22,871 bases of DNA from CAYZPB01 sp964568525 (GCA_964568525.1 CAZMPM010000019.1:1-22871); one strand, 5' to 3'; numbered from the stretch's first letter, positions 1 to 7,361 are shown. Translations and numbers: made by a program. Notes: a model not told the origin generated them from the sequence alone.

Positions 1-1
1 G

Positions 2-214
2 ATAGTAGTCTCTGACTCACGCTCTCCACGTGACGGTAAATTTATTGAAGAGATTGGCACATATAACCCATTAACTGAGCCTGCAAAAATAAGCATCGAC
101 GAAGAAAAAGCTTTAGAATGGATGCAAAAAGGTGCAAAACCTTCAGACACAGTTAGAAGTTTATTTAGCAAAGCAGGTTTAATGACCAAGCTTCACGATT
201 CAAAGCAAAAGTAG
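2..214 (+). CDS. rpsP: 30S ribosomal protein S16, 3' part (5' end outside window)
   Basis: The first 213 bases read as one open frame starting at base 2 and ending at TAG 212-214, giving the last 70 residues of S16. S16 is a small-subunit protein that binds 16S rRNA early in 30S assembly. The visible piece holds the family hallmarks: an SRSPRDG-like segment near its start, then IEEIGTYNP, then an ALEWMQKGAKPSDTVRSL-type helix. Family members are usually about 80-90 residues, so only about 15-20 are missing upstream. The gene is followed 23 bases later by khpA, the standard Bacillota order. The start, promoter and RBS are not in the window. Confidence 0.95.
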   Translation: MVVSDSRSPRDGKFIEEIGTYNPLTEPAKISIDEEKALEWMQKGAKPSDTVRSLFSKAGLMTKLHDSKQK

Positions 215-237
215 CTTGTTGATTGGAGGCTTTTATA

Positions 238-465
238 ATGAAAGAGTTATTAGAACTAATAGCGAAAGAATTGGTAGATAATCCTGACAAGGTGGCTGTT
301 ACAGAGAAACACTATGATCGTCTAATTGTACTAGAATTATCTGTAGCTCCTGACGATATTGGCAAAATTATCGGTAGAAAAGGTAAAATTGTGAAAGCGC
401 TACGGACCTTTATTGGTGCAGTTGCAGCGCGAGACAAGAAACGTGTTAACATCGAAATAGTTTAA
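238..465 (+). CDS. khpA: KH-domain RNA-binding protein KhpA (YlqC family)
   Basis: This 75-residue protein is essentially a single KH domain. The GXXG loop is visible in IIGRKGK (residues about 42-48). KhpA proteins bind RNA, usually with KhpB (Jag/EloR), and in Gram-positive bacteria affect cell elongation and sRNA-related regulation; that role is family knowledge. I chose ATG 238 over the in-frame TTG at 223 because GGAGG at 225-229 lies 8 bases before 238, and the TTG start would lie inside that ribosome-binding site. The gene sits between rpsP and rimM, its conserved place in the S16 operon, which supports a link to ribosome production. Confidence 0.93.
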   Translation: MKELLELIAKELVDNPDKVAVTEKHYDRLIVLELSVAPDDIGKIIGRKGKIVKALRTFIGAVAARDKKRVNIEIV

Positions 466-486
466 AAGCTAGGTGGTGGCATAGAT

Positions 487-1008
487 TTGAATCAAAAATA
501 TTTGCGTGTTGGGAAGATTATTAATACGCAAGGTTTGAAGGGTGAACTGAAAATTGACGCTTATACAGATTTTCCGGATGAGCGATTTGCAATTAATAAC
601 ACCCTTTATGTCGGCTCGAACGAGAATGCAATGATGAAGCAATTAGTCGTTGCGGACTTCTGGCTTCATAAACAATTCTATGTACTTAAGTTTAAGGATT
701 ATAACGATATTAATGATGTATTACCATTTCTTAACCAGTATCTCTGGATTACGCCTGAACAACAACACCAATTAGAAGAAAATGCTTTCTATTTTCATCA
801 GATTATTGGTTTAAATGTGAAGAGTGTTGACGGAGAAATGATAGGGACTGTGACTGATATTCTTGACACAGGAGCTAATGATGTTTGGGTAATAAAAAGA
901 GAAGGCCAGCCTGACTTACTCATACCCTATATTGAAGATGTAGTGATTAAAGTTGATCTGAATCAGCAATTAATAACAATCAAGCCACTAGCTGGTTTAC
1001 TTGAATAG
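487..1008 (+). CDS. rimM: 16S rRNA processing / ribosome maturation factor RimM
   Basis: RimM binds S19 in the 30S head and helps late 16S rRNA maturation. The 173-residue product has the two expected parts. The N-terminal RimM barrel begins with LRVGKIINTQGLKGELKI (residues about 6-23). The C-terminal PRC-barrel-like half contains GANDVWVI and LLIPYIEDVV. Its length is normal for the family. The start is TTG 487, with AGGTGG at 471-476 about 10 bases upstream; no in-frame ATG is better placed, so this is a real non-ATG start. The TAG stop at 1006-1008 lies inside the ribosome-binding region of trmD, suggesting translational coupling. Confidence 0.95.
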   Translation: MNQKYLRVGKIINTQGLKGELKIDAYTDFPDERFAINNTLYVGSNENAMMKQLVVADFWLHKQFYVLKFKDYNDINDVLPFLNQYLWITPEQQHQLEENAFYFHQIIGLNVKSVDGEMIGTVTDILDTGANDVWVIKREGQPDLLIPYIEDVVIKVDLNQQLITIKPLAGLLE

Positions 1009-1017
1009 GTGAAGGGT

Positions 1018-1698
1018 ATGAGAATTGATGTTTTAACTTTATTTCCAGAGATGTTTCACAGAGTACTAGAAAGCAGCATCTTAAAACGTGCTCGTGATAA
1101 AGGTCTAATTACCGTTAATCTAGTCAATTTCCGCGATTATACAACTGATAAACATAATCAGGTAGATGATTATCCTTATGGTGGTGGTACGGGCATGGTG
1201 TTAAAGCCAGAACCAATTTTTGCAGCTGTTGAAGCGATTGAAAACTGGCAAAAGGCACGCATTATCATGCTTACACCGCAAGGAAAAGTGTATAATCAAA
1301 AAACTGCTAGCGAGTTTGCCGAGGCAAAGCATCTAATTATGCTTGCAGGACATTATGAAGGGTTTGATGAAAGAATCCGCGAGCATCTGGTTACTGATGA
1401 GATATCAATTGGCGATTACGTTTTGACTGGCGGAGAGTTGCCGGCATTGGTACTGATCGACAGTATTGCAAGGTTGCTTCCTGATGTTCTGGGAAGCGAG
1501 GAGTCATTAATTCACGAATCGTTTACTGACGATTTGCTTGAATATCCACAATACACACGGCCAGAGTCCTTTCGCGGATGGCAAGTTCCTGAGGTTTTAT
1601 TATCGGGACATCATGCGAATATTGAAAAGTGGCGAAAAGAACAATCATTATTACGGACACTTATCCGTAGAAAAGATTTGCTAGAAAAAAAAGAGTGA
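1018..1698 (+). CDS. trmD: tRNA (guanine-N1-)-methyltransferase TrmD
   Basis: TrmD methylates N1 of G37 in tRNAs with G36-G37, using S-adenosylmethionine, and so prevents +1 frameshifting. The 226-residue product shows the SPOUT trefoil-knot motifs: YGGGTGM (54-60), LAGHYEGFDERI (109-120) and SIGDYVLTGGELP (130-142). ATG 1018 is preferred to the in-frame GTG at 1009, because that GTG lies in the Shine-Dalgarno stretch AGGTGA at 1007-1012, which also overlaps the rimM stop codon. Nine bases separate the rimM stop from this start, so the two are probably coupled. No terminator is visible after the gene; the promoter for rplS lies immediately downstream. Confidence 0.96.
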   Translation: MRIDVLTLFPEMFHRVLESSILKRARDKGLITVNLVNFRDYTTDKHNQVDDYPYGGGTGMVLKPEPIFAAVEAIENWQKARIIMLTPQGKVYNQKTASEFAEAKHLIMLAGHYEGFDERIREHLVTDEISIGDYVLTGGELPALVLIDSIARLLPDVLGSEESLIHESFTDDLLEYPQYTRPESFRGWQVPEVLLSGHHANIEKWRKEQSLLRTLIRRKDLLEKKE

Positions 1699-1707
1699 AC
1701 TATACAG

Positions 1708-1736
1708 TTGTTTATCTGAAGTGGCTGTGATAGAAT
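1708..1736 (+). promoter_or_regulatory. Sigma-A type promoter for rplS
   Basis: The -35 TTGTTT (1708-1713) and -10 TAGAAT (1731-1736) are separated by exactly 17 bases. A TGA precedes the -10 directly, giving an extended -10 (TGN). The predicted transcription start, around 1742-1743, coincides with the 5' arm of the L19 leader helix, which supports both calls. Confidence 0.65.
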
Positions 1737-1741
1737 ACAAA

Positions 1742-1812
1742 ATGTTGATTAGGATGCTCCGCTGGCTATCGGATAGTGGATGAGCATTGAGTTGGAAGGA
1801 GGAAATCAACAT
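1742..1812 (+). ncRNA. Ribosomal protein L19 leader RNA (cis-regulatory)
   Basis: The leader between the rplS promoter and the coding sequence folds into nested helices. Inner arms ATGCTC (1754-1759) and GAGCAT (1782-1787) are perfect complements and enclose a small CTAT/ATAG hairpin (1767-1777). An outer nine-base helix pairs ATGTTGATT (1742-1750) with AATCAACAT (1804-1812). It encloses the Shine-Dalgarno AAGGAGGA (1796-1803) and takes in the first two bases of the start codon. A conserved L19 leader is known upstream of rplS in low-GC Gram-positive bacteria, and position and architecture fit it. Autoregulation by L19 is inference. Membership of the Rfam family was not tested with a covariance model. 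Confidence 0.75.
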
Positions 1813-2158
1813 GAATTTAGTTGATCAAGTTATTAGAGAAAATTTAAGGACTGATTTACCTGATTTTCGCGCAGGAGATACTATCAAAGCACATGTTAAA
1901 GTTGTTGAGGGTACTCGCGAGCGGATACAAGTTTTTGAAGGTATTGTAATTAAACGTCAAGGAACAGGTATAAACACAACTTTTACTGTACGTAAGATAT
2001 CAAATGGTGTTGGTGTAGAGCGTACACTACCATTATACTCTCCTAAATTAAGCACTATCGAAGTTGTGCGTCGCGGTAAAGTGCGCCATGCAAGAATTTA
2101 CTACTTACGCAATCTGCGAGGTAAAAAAGCTAGAATTAAAGAAAAAATTAGAAGATAA
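1811..2158 (+). CDS. rplS: 50S ribosomal protein L19
   Basis: L19 lies at the 30S-50S interface of the large subunit. The 115-residue product is the usual length and carries the recognisable segments FRAGDTIKAHVKVVEG, RIQVFEGIVIKRQG and SPKLSTIEVVRRGKVRHA, ending in a basic tail (GKKARIKEKIRR). ATG 1811 is the start: AAGGAGGA lies at 1796-1803, and an upstream in-frame TTG at 1787 falls inside the leader hairpin. The gene looks like a single-gene unit, with its own promoter and leader upstream and an intrinsic terminator starting 11 bases after the stop. Confidence 0.97.
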   Translation: MNLVDQVIRENLRTDLPDFRAGDTIKAHVKVVEGTRERIQVFEGIVIKRQGTGINTTFTVRKISNGVGVERTLPLYSPKLSTIEVVRRGKVRHARIYYLRNLRGKKARIKEKIRR

Positions 2159-2169
2159 TGACTATGTAG

Positions 2170-2198
2170 AAAAGGCTTGTATTATACAAGCTTTTTTT
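2170..2198 (+). terminator. Rho-independent terminator after rplS
   Basis: The stem pairs AAAAGGCTTGTA (2170-2181) with TACAAGCTTTTT (2185-2196) around a TTA loop. One G-U pair interrupts an otherwise perfect helix, and a run of T to 2198 follows. It ends the rplS unit. Confidence 0.85.
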
Positions 2199-2206
2199 CA
2201 TATAAT
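2177..2206 (+). promoter_or_regulatory. Probable promoter for the lepB-ylqF-rnhB-yraN unit
   Basis: A perfect -10 hexamer TATAAT lies at 2201-2206. The best -35 match is TTGTAT at 2177-2182 with an 18-base spacer, so the -35 sits inside the terminator stem of rplS. The first positions fit TTG, while the spacing is slightly long. It is placed correctly to drive lepB, whose start is 43 bases downstream. Confidence 0.5.
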
Positions 2207-2227
2207 TTAAACAGAGGTTAGTTTAAA
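2206..2227 (+). repeat. Inverted repeat in the lepB leader
   Basis: TTTAAAC (2206-2212) and GTTTAAA (2221-2227) are perfect inverted arms separated by 8 bases. The repeat starts at the last base of the -10 and spans the expected transcription start. It could be an operator or a weak hairpin at the 5' end of the mRNA. It is not a terminator, because no T run follows. Confidence 0.5.
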
Positions 2228-2248
2228 CCAGAATGGAGCACATGACAA

Positions 2249-2800
2249 ATGAAGGATAAAGTCTATAAAGAGATAATTGACTGGTTAAAGGCGATTGTTA
2301 TTGCTGGGATAATTGCTTTTGTACTTCATACTTTTGTTTTTTCTTTGGTTTTAGTGAATGGATTATCCATGTATCCGACTCTAAACGATTCTGAAAGACT
2401 CATTCTAAACAAAACTTCCTATGTTTTTAATGAGCCTGAACGTGGAGATATTGTTGTATTTCATGTTCCTAATTCAGAAGATTATATTAAGCGAGTAATT
2501 GGGCTACCTGGCGAGACAATTGAAATGCGTGCTGATCAATTGTTTATTAACGACAAACCAGTCGACGAACCTTACCTTGCGGCATATAAATCAACCTATA
2601 ACGAGATTGGGAAGTACTTAACTGAAGATTTTGGGCCTGTCACAATTAAGGAAGGGCACTTGTTTGTCATGGGGGATAACCGAAGAAATAGTAGTGATAG
2701 TAGGTCAATTGGTGCCATTTCTGCGGATCAAATGATCGGTAAGGTTGCCATCAGAATTTGGCCCTTAGGAACTATTGGAAGTATCACTTCAGTTGACTAA
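2249..2800 (+). CDS. lepB: Signal peptidase I (S26 family)
   Basis: This membrane serine protease removes signal peptides from exported proteins. The 183-residue product has a short cytoplasmic start and one membrane segment (about residues 14-36). The catalytic serine lies in NGLSMYPTL (S40) and the general-base lysine in YIKRVIGLPG (K81). The GDNRRNSSDSR box is at 142-152. Size and the single membrane anchor are typical of Gram-positive SipS-like enzymes. ATG 2249 has TGGAG about 10 bases upstream. It follows the rplS terminator and leads an operon with ylqF, whose RBS begins a few bases after the lepB stop; a lepB between rplS and ylqF is common in Bacillota. Confidence 0.95.
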   Translation: MKDKVYKEIIDWLKAIVIAGIIAFVLHTFVFSLVLVNGLSMYPTLNDSERLILNKTSYVFNEPERGDIVVFHVPNSEDYIKRVIGLPGETIEMRADQLFINDKPVDEPYLAAYKSTYNEIGKYLTEDFGPVTIKEGHLFVMGDNRRNSSDSRSIGAISADQMIGKVAIRIWPLGTIGSITSVD

Positions 2801-2820
2801 TTTTAAAGGAGGTAATTGAG

Positions 2821-3690
2821 TTGAGTATCCAATGGTTTCCCGGGCATATGGCAAAATCACAACGAGAAATCGTTGACAAGCTAAAGCTTGTTGACTCAGT
2901 AATCGAATTATTAGATGCGCGTATTCCCTTTTCGAGCCGCAATCCGATGGTTGATGAACTGGTTGGAAATAAACCTCGATTAATCCTCTTAACAAAATAT
3001 GATTTAGCCGATCCAGCAGTTGTTTCGCGCTGGATTGAGTATTTTCAGGAGCGCGGCATTCGGACTTTGTCGATTAGTGCAATGACAGGACATGGTATTA
3101 ACAAAATTTTTAGCGAACTTGAGAGTTTAACAGCGAAAAAACGTGAACGTGAGGAAAAACGTGGAATCAAACCACAGAACATCAGAACGATGATTATCGG
3201 CATACCGAATGTTGGGAAGTCGGCTTTAATCAATCGTTTAGTCAATAAGAAAGTTGCAAAAACTGGTGATCGTCCAGGTGTGACTAAGGGTCAGCAATGG
3301 ATTAGGATAGCAGACGGTGTTGATTTGCTTGATACACCGGGTATTCTCTGGCATAAATTTGATAATGAGAAGATTGGCTATCGATTAGCGCTTACAGGTG
3401 CAATTAAAGATGAACTACTCCATTTTGATGATTTAGCAATCTATTTGATAAATTATTTTATGGAATATTATCCGGAAAATATCGCTACTCGCTATAATAT
3501 TGATAGTAGTTGCGACGATGCTGTTCAGATAATTGAGAAGATTGCTATGAAACGTGGGTGTTTACTGTCAGGCGGACGACCAGATTTCGATCGTGCCGCA
3601 GAACTCATTGTTCGTGAGTTGCGCTCTGGCCTAATTGGTCAATATTGTTTGGAGACCCCAGAAATGATTGGTGAAGAAGAAAATGCATAA
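2821..3690 (+). CDS. rbgA: Ribosome biogenesis GTPase RbgA/YlqF
   Basis: RbgA is a circularly permuted GTPase needed for late 50S subunit assembly. The permuted order is visible: G4 TKYD (58-61), then G1 GIPNVGKS (127-134), a G2 region with GVTKG (about 153-157), and G3 DTPG (171-174), followed by the C-terminal RNA-binding domain. The opening IQWFPGHMAKS is a family signature. The G4 motif carries Thr where many members have Asn; TKxD is a known variant. The start is TTG 2821, with AAAGGAGGT at 2805-2813 well placed. The final bases overlap rnhB by 8 nucleotides, so the genes are co-transcribed and probably coupled. Confidence 0.95.
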   Translation: MSIQWFPGHMAKSQREIVDKLKLVDSVIELLDARIPFSSRNPMVDELVGNKPRLILLTKYDLADPAVVSRWIEYFQERGIRTLSISAMTGHGINKIFSELESLTAKKREREEKRGIKPQNIRTMIIGIPNVGKSALINRLVNKKVAKTGDRPGVTKGQQWIRIADGVDLLDTPGILWHKFDNEKIGYRLALTGAIKDELLHFDDLAIYLINYFMEYYPENIATRYNIDSSCDDAVQIIEKIAMKRGCLLSGGRPDFDRAAELIVRELRSGLIGQYCLETPEMIGEEENA

Positions 3691-4273
3691 GTTTGAAGAA
3701 TCATATTGGGAGAAAGGCTTTCGCTATATCGCTGGTATTGATGAAGTTGGACGTGGCTGTTTATGTGGAGATGTTGTAGCTGCGGCAGTTATTCTCAACC
3801 GAGAAGAACCGATTGAGGGAATTAAGGACTCTAAGAAGCTTTCGGCAAAAAGACGCGAACAACTTTACGATGAGATTATGAGCCGTGCTTTAGCAGTGGC
3901 AATCGGGCGTATTGATTCTGCGATGATAGATCAAATCAATATTAAGCAAGCCACACTAAAGGCAATGGAACAGGCGGTGCTTGGATTAAAGATAACACCA
4001 GATTTGTTGCTGATTGATGCAGAGAGAATAACTAGTCCGATTAAGCAAGTTTCGATTATTAAGGGTGACGATGTTAGTCAGTCAATTGCAGCAGCTTCGA
4101 TTATTGCAAAAGTTACTCGTGATCGTCTATGTCTGGAGTGGGGAGCAGATTACCCCGAGTTTAATATTGAACAGCACAAGGGCTACGGCACCAAAGAGCA
4201 TATTGAACGGCTTAAAGAACATGGTACAACGCCGATTCACCGTCAGTCTTTTATAAAGAATATTTTGAAATAA
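3683..4273 (+). CDS. rnhB: Ribonuclease HII
   Basis: RNase HII cuts RNA at RNA-DNA junctions, removing misincorporated ribonucleotides and R-loop RNA. From ATG 3683 the product is 196 residues. The four carboxylates are in place: D20 and E21 in AGIDEVGRG, D112 in LLLIDAERI, and D129 in KGDD ahead of SIAAASIIAKVTRDR. HKGYGTKEH (165-173) is also typical. The stretch after GRG reads CLCGDVV, where most relatives have Pro in place of D30. The start overlaps the rbgA end by 8 bases. In-frame TTG 3668 and GTG 3671 are possible, but ATG 3683 has GGTGAAG about 9 bases before it and gives a normal N terminus. Confidence 0.93.
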   Translation: MHKFEESYWEKGFRYIAGIDEVGRGCLCGDVVAAAVILNREEPIEGIKDSKKLSAKRREQLYDEIMSRALAVAIGRIDSAMIDQINIKQATLKAMEQAVLGLKITPDLLLIDAERITSPIKQVSIIKGDDVSQSIAAASIIAKVTRDRLCLEWGADYPEFNIEQHKGYGTKEHIERLKEHGTTPIHRQSFIKNILK

Positions 4274-4281
4274 GGATTAAA

Positions 4282-4644
4282 ATGAACAATCAACAGATTT
4301 ACGGTAAAAAGTCAGAGCTTTTGGCGAAAGAATATTTAGAAGCAAAAAACTACCAGTTTATAGAGCAAAATTGGCGCACTAAATTCGGTGAGATCGATTT
4401 AATTATGCGCGATGGAGAAACGATTGTTTTTGTCGAGGTAAAAGCAAGAAGGGGTAGTAGTTTTGGACTGGCTGTTGAAGCTTTAACCAGGGATAAACAG
4501 CGTAAATTGGTTGGTTTAACGCAACTTTATATTCAAAGAAACAGACTTTGGAATTACGATTATCGCATTGATTTTATTTCGATTCAGAGTGAAAAGAACA
4601 ACATTTCGATTGAACATGTGATTAACGCTATCGAACTAAACTGA
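4282..4644 (+). CDS. yraN: YraN/UPF0102 family nuclease-fold protein
   Basis: This 120-residue protein is of the widespread YraN (UPF0102) family, whose fold resembles PD-(D/E)xK endonucleases. The core is visible: GEIDLIMRDG (36-45) followed by FVEVKAR (50-56), with E37, D39, E52 and K54 as the likely catalytic set. The family's cellular function is not firmly established; its frequent place beside rnhB and comM/dprA suggests DNA metabolism. ATG 4282 lies 8 bases after the rnhB stop, with AAGGA overlapping that stop. It is the last gene before the hairpin ahead of comM. Confidence 0.88.
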   Translation: MNNQQIYGKKSELLAKEYLEAKNYQFIEQNWRTKFGEIDLIMRDGETIVFVEVKARRGSSFGLAVEALTRDKQRKLVGLTQLYIQRNRLWNYDYRIDFISIQSEKNNISIEHVINAIELN

Positions 4645-4672
4645 CTGTTAATCAAATAATAAAGGAAAGCGG

Positions 4673-4707
4673 CCTCTATTGTAGAAATACATTATAGAGG
4701 TGTTTTT
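4673..4707 (+). promoter_or_regulatory. Hairpin with T run covering the comM ribosome-binding site
   Basis: CCTCTAT (4673-4679) pairs with ATAGAGG (4694-4700). Inside it, TGTA (4680-4683) pairs with TACA (4688-4691) across a GAAA (GNRA) loop, with two unpaired T on the 3' side. The sequence TGTTTTT (4701-4707) follows and then the comM ATG. The only Shine-Dalgarno candidate for comM, GAGGTG, lies in the 3' arm. The structure can act as an intrinsic terminator for the lepB-yraN unit, as an RBS-hiding hairpin, or both. Which role applies is not decidable from sequence. Confidence 0.65.
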
Positions 4708-6264
4708 ATGTACGCAAAATTAAGATGTTTTACAATTATTGGGATTGATGGTTATCCATTATTGATTGAGGTCGATATAGCAAATGGCTTGCCGTATTTT
4801 CAAATAGTTGGATTACCTGATTCCTCAATTCGTGAGGCCAAAGATCGAGTACGTGCATCTATCAGCAATTCGGGTTATAAATTCCCTTTAAAGCGCATTA
4901 CTGTTAATCTTGCACCTGCTGATTTAAAAAAGGAAGGAAGTAGTTTTGATTTATCAATCTGTATCGGCGTTCTGTTAGCGGCAGATGAAATAATGCTTAA
5001 TTCGAAGATTAAACTAGAAGAAACACTATTTATCGCTGAGTTGTCGTTAGACGGTTCGCTGCAACCAGTTAGCGGAGTGTTACCGATTATGATGGCGGCG
5101 TTAAGTAATGGCATAAAGCAGGTAATTGTTGCTGCTGGTAACTACCGAGAAGCTACCATCATTAAAGAGGTTGAAGTATTGGCCTTTAACAGATTAGCTG
5201 AAGTTGTCAACTACTTGCAAACAGGAAAATATAATTATGAGATAGGAGAAATTTCAGACGAATTACCAATTAAACAGGGGTTATGCGAAGATTTTGTCGA
5301 CGTAAAAGGGCAACAACAAGCCAAGCGAGTAATTGAAATCGCCGTCGCTGGAATGCATAATTTTTTAATGGTTGGTCCGCCGGGGTCAGGTAAGAGTATG
5401 CTAGCCCGCAGAATTCCAACAATTATGCCCGATCTTCGTTGGGAAGAGCGACTTGAAGTTACTAAAATTTATAGTGTTGCAGGTAAATTGAAACAAAAAA
5501 CTGCACTTGTGCAAAGCCGGCCGTTTCGTAGTCCTCATCATACAATCTCAATTGTTGGCTTAATTGGAGGCGGTTCCAACCCCCGACCTGGCGAAATTAG
5601 TCTTGCACATCGTGGTTTACTATTTTTAGATGAGTTACCAGAGTTCAATCGGACAGTGCTGGAAAGTTTACGCCAACCTCTAGAGGAAGGCACAGTACAT
5701 ATTAGTCGTGCAAAAGCAGCATATAAATATCCGGCAAAATTCATGCTAGTTGCAGCAATGAATCCCTGTAAATGTGGGTTTTATGGAACTACAATTCCCA
5801 ATAAAAGCTGTATCTGTTCACTAGCTGAGGTACATCGCTACCGCAACCGATTGTCAGGTCCGCTAATCGATCGCTTCGATTTACATAGTGAGATACCTTG
5901 GACTGGTTTTGAGAAAATTAGAGAGACAAAAACTGGCCGAACATCTAAAGAGATGAAGGAAACCGTCGCTCAAGCCCTTAAAATACAGTTAAAACGGTTT
6001 GAGAAGAGCGGGATAACCTTTAACTCGGAAATGAGTGCAAAGATGGTTAAAACCTATTGTAAGCTCGATAATCCGACTGAACAGATGTTAAAAGAAACTT
6101 TCAATTATTACGGTTTTAGTGGGCGCTCGCTCGACCGGATTCTTAAAATTTCGCGTACAATCGCTGATATTGAAAATAGTGATGAGATAAAACAAGCTCA
6201 CGTAGCTGAGGCACTCAATTATCGCATCCTTGATCGTCGTGATTCGCAGGGAGGAATAGAATAA
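4708..6264 (+). CDS. comM: ComM/YifB family Mg-chelatase-like AAA+ ATPase
   Basis: ComM is a hexameric helicase that promotes branch migration during natural transformation in Gram-negative bacteria; YifB homologues are widespread in Bacillota, where the role is less studied. The 518-residue product has the N-terminal ChlI-like domain (MYAKL to about 175). The AAA+ core has Walker A GPPGSGKS (223-230) and Walker B LLFLDE (304-309). A Cys cluster follows (MNPCKCGFYG at 351-360, C368 and C370), then the C-terminal lid. The length is typical. ATG 4708 starts directly after a hairpin with a T run. The stop overlaps the dprA start (TAATG), so the two DNA-uptake genes are coupled. Confidence 0.93.
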   Translation: MYAKLRCFTIIGIDGYPLLIEVDIANGLPYFQIVGLPDSSIREAKDRVRASISNSGYKFPLKRITVNLAPADLKKEGSSFDLSICIGVLLAADEIMLNSKIKLEETLFIAELSLDGSLQPVSGVLPIMMAALSNGIKQVIVAAGNYREATIIKEVEVLAFNRLAEVVNYLQTGKYNYEIGEISDELPIKQGLCEDFVDVKGQQQAKRVIEIAVAGMHNFLMVGPPGSGKSMLARRIPTIMPDLRWEERLEVTKIYSVAGKLKQKTALVQSRPFRSPHHTISIVGLIGGGSNPRPGEISLAHRGLLFLDELPEFNRTVLESLRQPLEEGTVHISRAKAAYKYPAKFMLVAAMNPCKCGFYGTTIPNKSCICSLAEVHRYRNRLSGPLIDRFDLHSEIPWTGFEKIRETKTGRTSKEMKETVAQALKIQLKRFEKSGITFNSEMSAKMVKTYCKLDNPTEQMLKETFNYYGFSGRSLDRILKISRTIADIENSDEIKQAHVAEALNYRILDRRDSQGGIE

Positions 6265-7361
6265 TGAACCAAGTTAAAGAGCTAACACAATTAAAATTAA
6301 TTAAAGGTGTTGGCGATGTCACTATACGAAAAATAATTACAAAAATTGACGATTTAGCTGAGTTAACAACCTTTAGTGCTGTGCAACTTGCAACTGAAGC
6401 CGAGCTGGATCTAGTAAAGGCACAAATTGTTATTGATGGATTAGCTGATCCAAACTTAGCCGCTGAACATGTTAATCTAAGTGAATTAATGCGTAATAAA
6501 AAAATTGATGTATTAACTATTTTTGATGAGCGTTATCCCCAGATTCTCAAAGAGATTGCCGAGCCACCGCTTCTACTATTTGCAATTGGTGACTTAAACT
6601 TATTAACAGAAAAGATGATAGCAGTGGTTGGGACCAGAAAACCATCACACTATGGTGTTTACGCTACCAAGAAGATTGTAGCAGAGTTAGTTGAATATGG
6701 TTTTACCATTGTCAGCGGACTTGCGAAAGGGATAGATAGTTTAGGACACAGTATTGCTTTGGAGAACGCTGGTAAGACAGTTGCTGTTCTCGGCTGTGGT
6801 ATTGATGTAATCTATCCGCCTGAAAATCGAAGTCTGTATGCTGCAATCGCACAAAAAGGTTTAATATTATCTGAATACTTGCCTGGCGAGAGAGCTCGTA
6901 CTGGTTATTTTCCTTTAAGAAACCGCATCATTAGTGGTTTAGCCTATGGAACCTTGGTAGTTGAAGCATCGTTAAAAAGCGGAACATTAATTACTGCTCA
7001 GGCTGCTTTAGATCAATCGCGCGAAGTTTTTGCGATTCCTGGACCAATTTCCTCCATTAACAGTGTCGGAACAAATCATTTAATTAAGCAAGGCGCAAAA
7101 TTGGTCCAATCAGTGGACGATATTATTGAAGAACTTTCGTATTTGAATATGAGCAGTCAAAATATGGAGAGAGAATTAGTTAAGTTAACTGCGAAAGAGA
7201 AAAAGATTTACAATGTTCTACAAATTGAGACCGCAGACATTGACAACCTATTGCTTAAAACACAATTAAATTTTAATGAAATCTATCAATACCTACTGAC
7301 AATGCAATTAAAAGGTTTGATCGTTAAGCTTCCCGGTGGCCAATATATGTTAAATAAATAA
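6264..7361 (+). CDS. dprA: DNA-processing protein DprA (Smf)
   Basis: DprA binds incoming single-stranded DNA and loads RecA during transformation. The 365-residue product has an N-terminal helix-hairpin-helix-like part (residues about 1-65). A Rossmann-like core follows, with VVGTRKPS (121-128), SGLAKGID (151-158), GCGIDVIYPPEN (177-188), RNRIISGL (219-226) and SGTLITA (239-245). A C-terminal winged-helix-like region lies at about 300-365. ATG 6264 shares its A with the comM stop, and GGGAGGAA lies just upstream. A DprA gene alone does not show competence, because many non-transformable bacteria keep it; its coupling to comM suggests a shared job in DNA uptake or recombination. Confidence 0.95.
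   Translation: MNQVKELTQLKLIKGVGDVTIRKIITKIDDLAELTTFSAVQLATEAELDLVKAQIVIDGLADPNLAAEHVNLSELMRNKKIDVLTIFDERYPQILKEIAEPPLLLFAIGDLNLLTEKMIAVVGTRKPSHYGVYATKKIVAELVEYGFTIVSGLAKGIDSLGHSIALENAGKTVAVLGCGIDVIYPPENRSLYAAIAQKGLILSEYLPGERARTGYFPLRNRIISGLAYGTLVVEASLKSGTLITAQAALDQSREVFAIPGPISSINSVGTNHLIKQGAKLVQSVDDIIEELSYLNMSSQNMERELVKLTAKEKKIYNVLQIETADIDNLLLKTQLNFNEIYQYLLTMQLKGLIVKLPGGQYMLNK

Noticed and set aside
1787..1810. Longer L19 starting at TTG 1787
   Set aside because: The TTG is part of the leader hairpin arm. ATG 1811 has an ideal AAGGAGGA and gives the standard 115 residues.
2233..2259. Eight-codon frame overlapping the lepB start
   Set aside because: No ribosome-binding site precedes ATG 2233, and a frame this short is expected by chance.
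4065..4256. 63-codon + strand frame inside rnhB
   Set aside because: It lies wholly within the rnhB catalytic core in another frame and has no family pattern.
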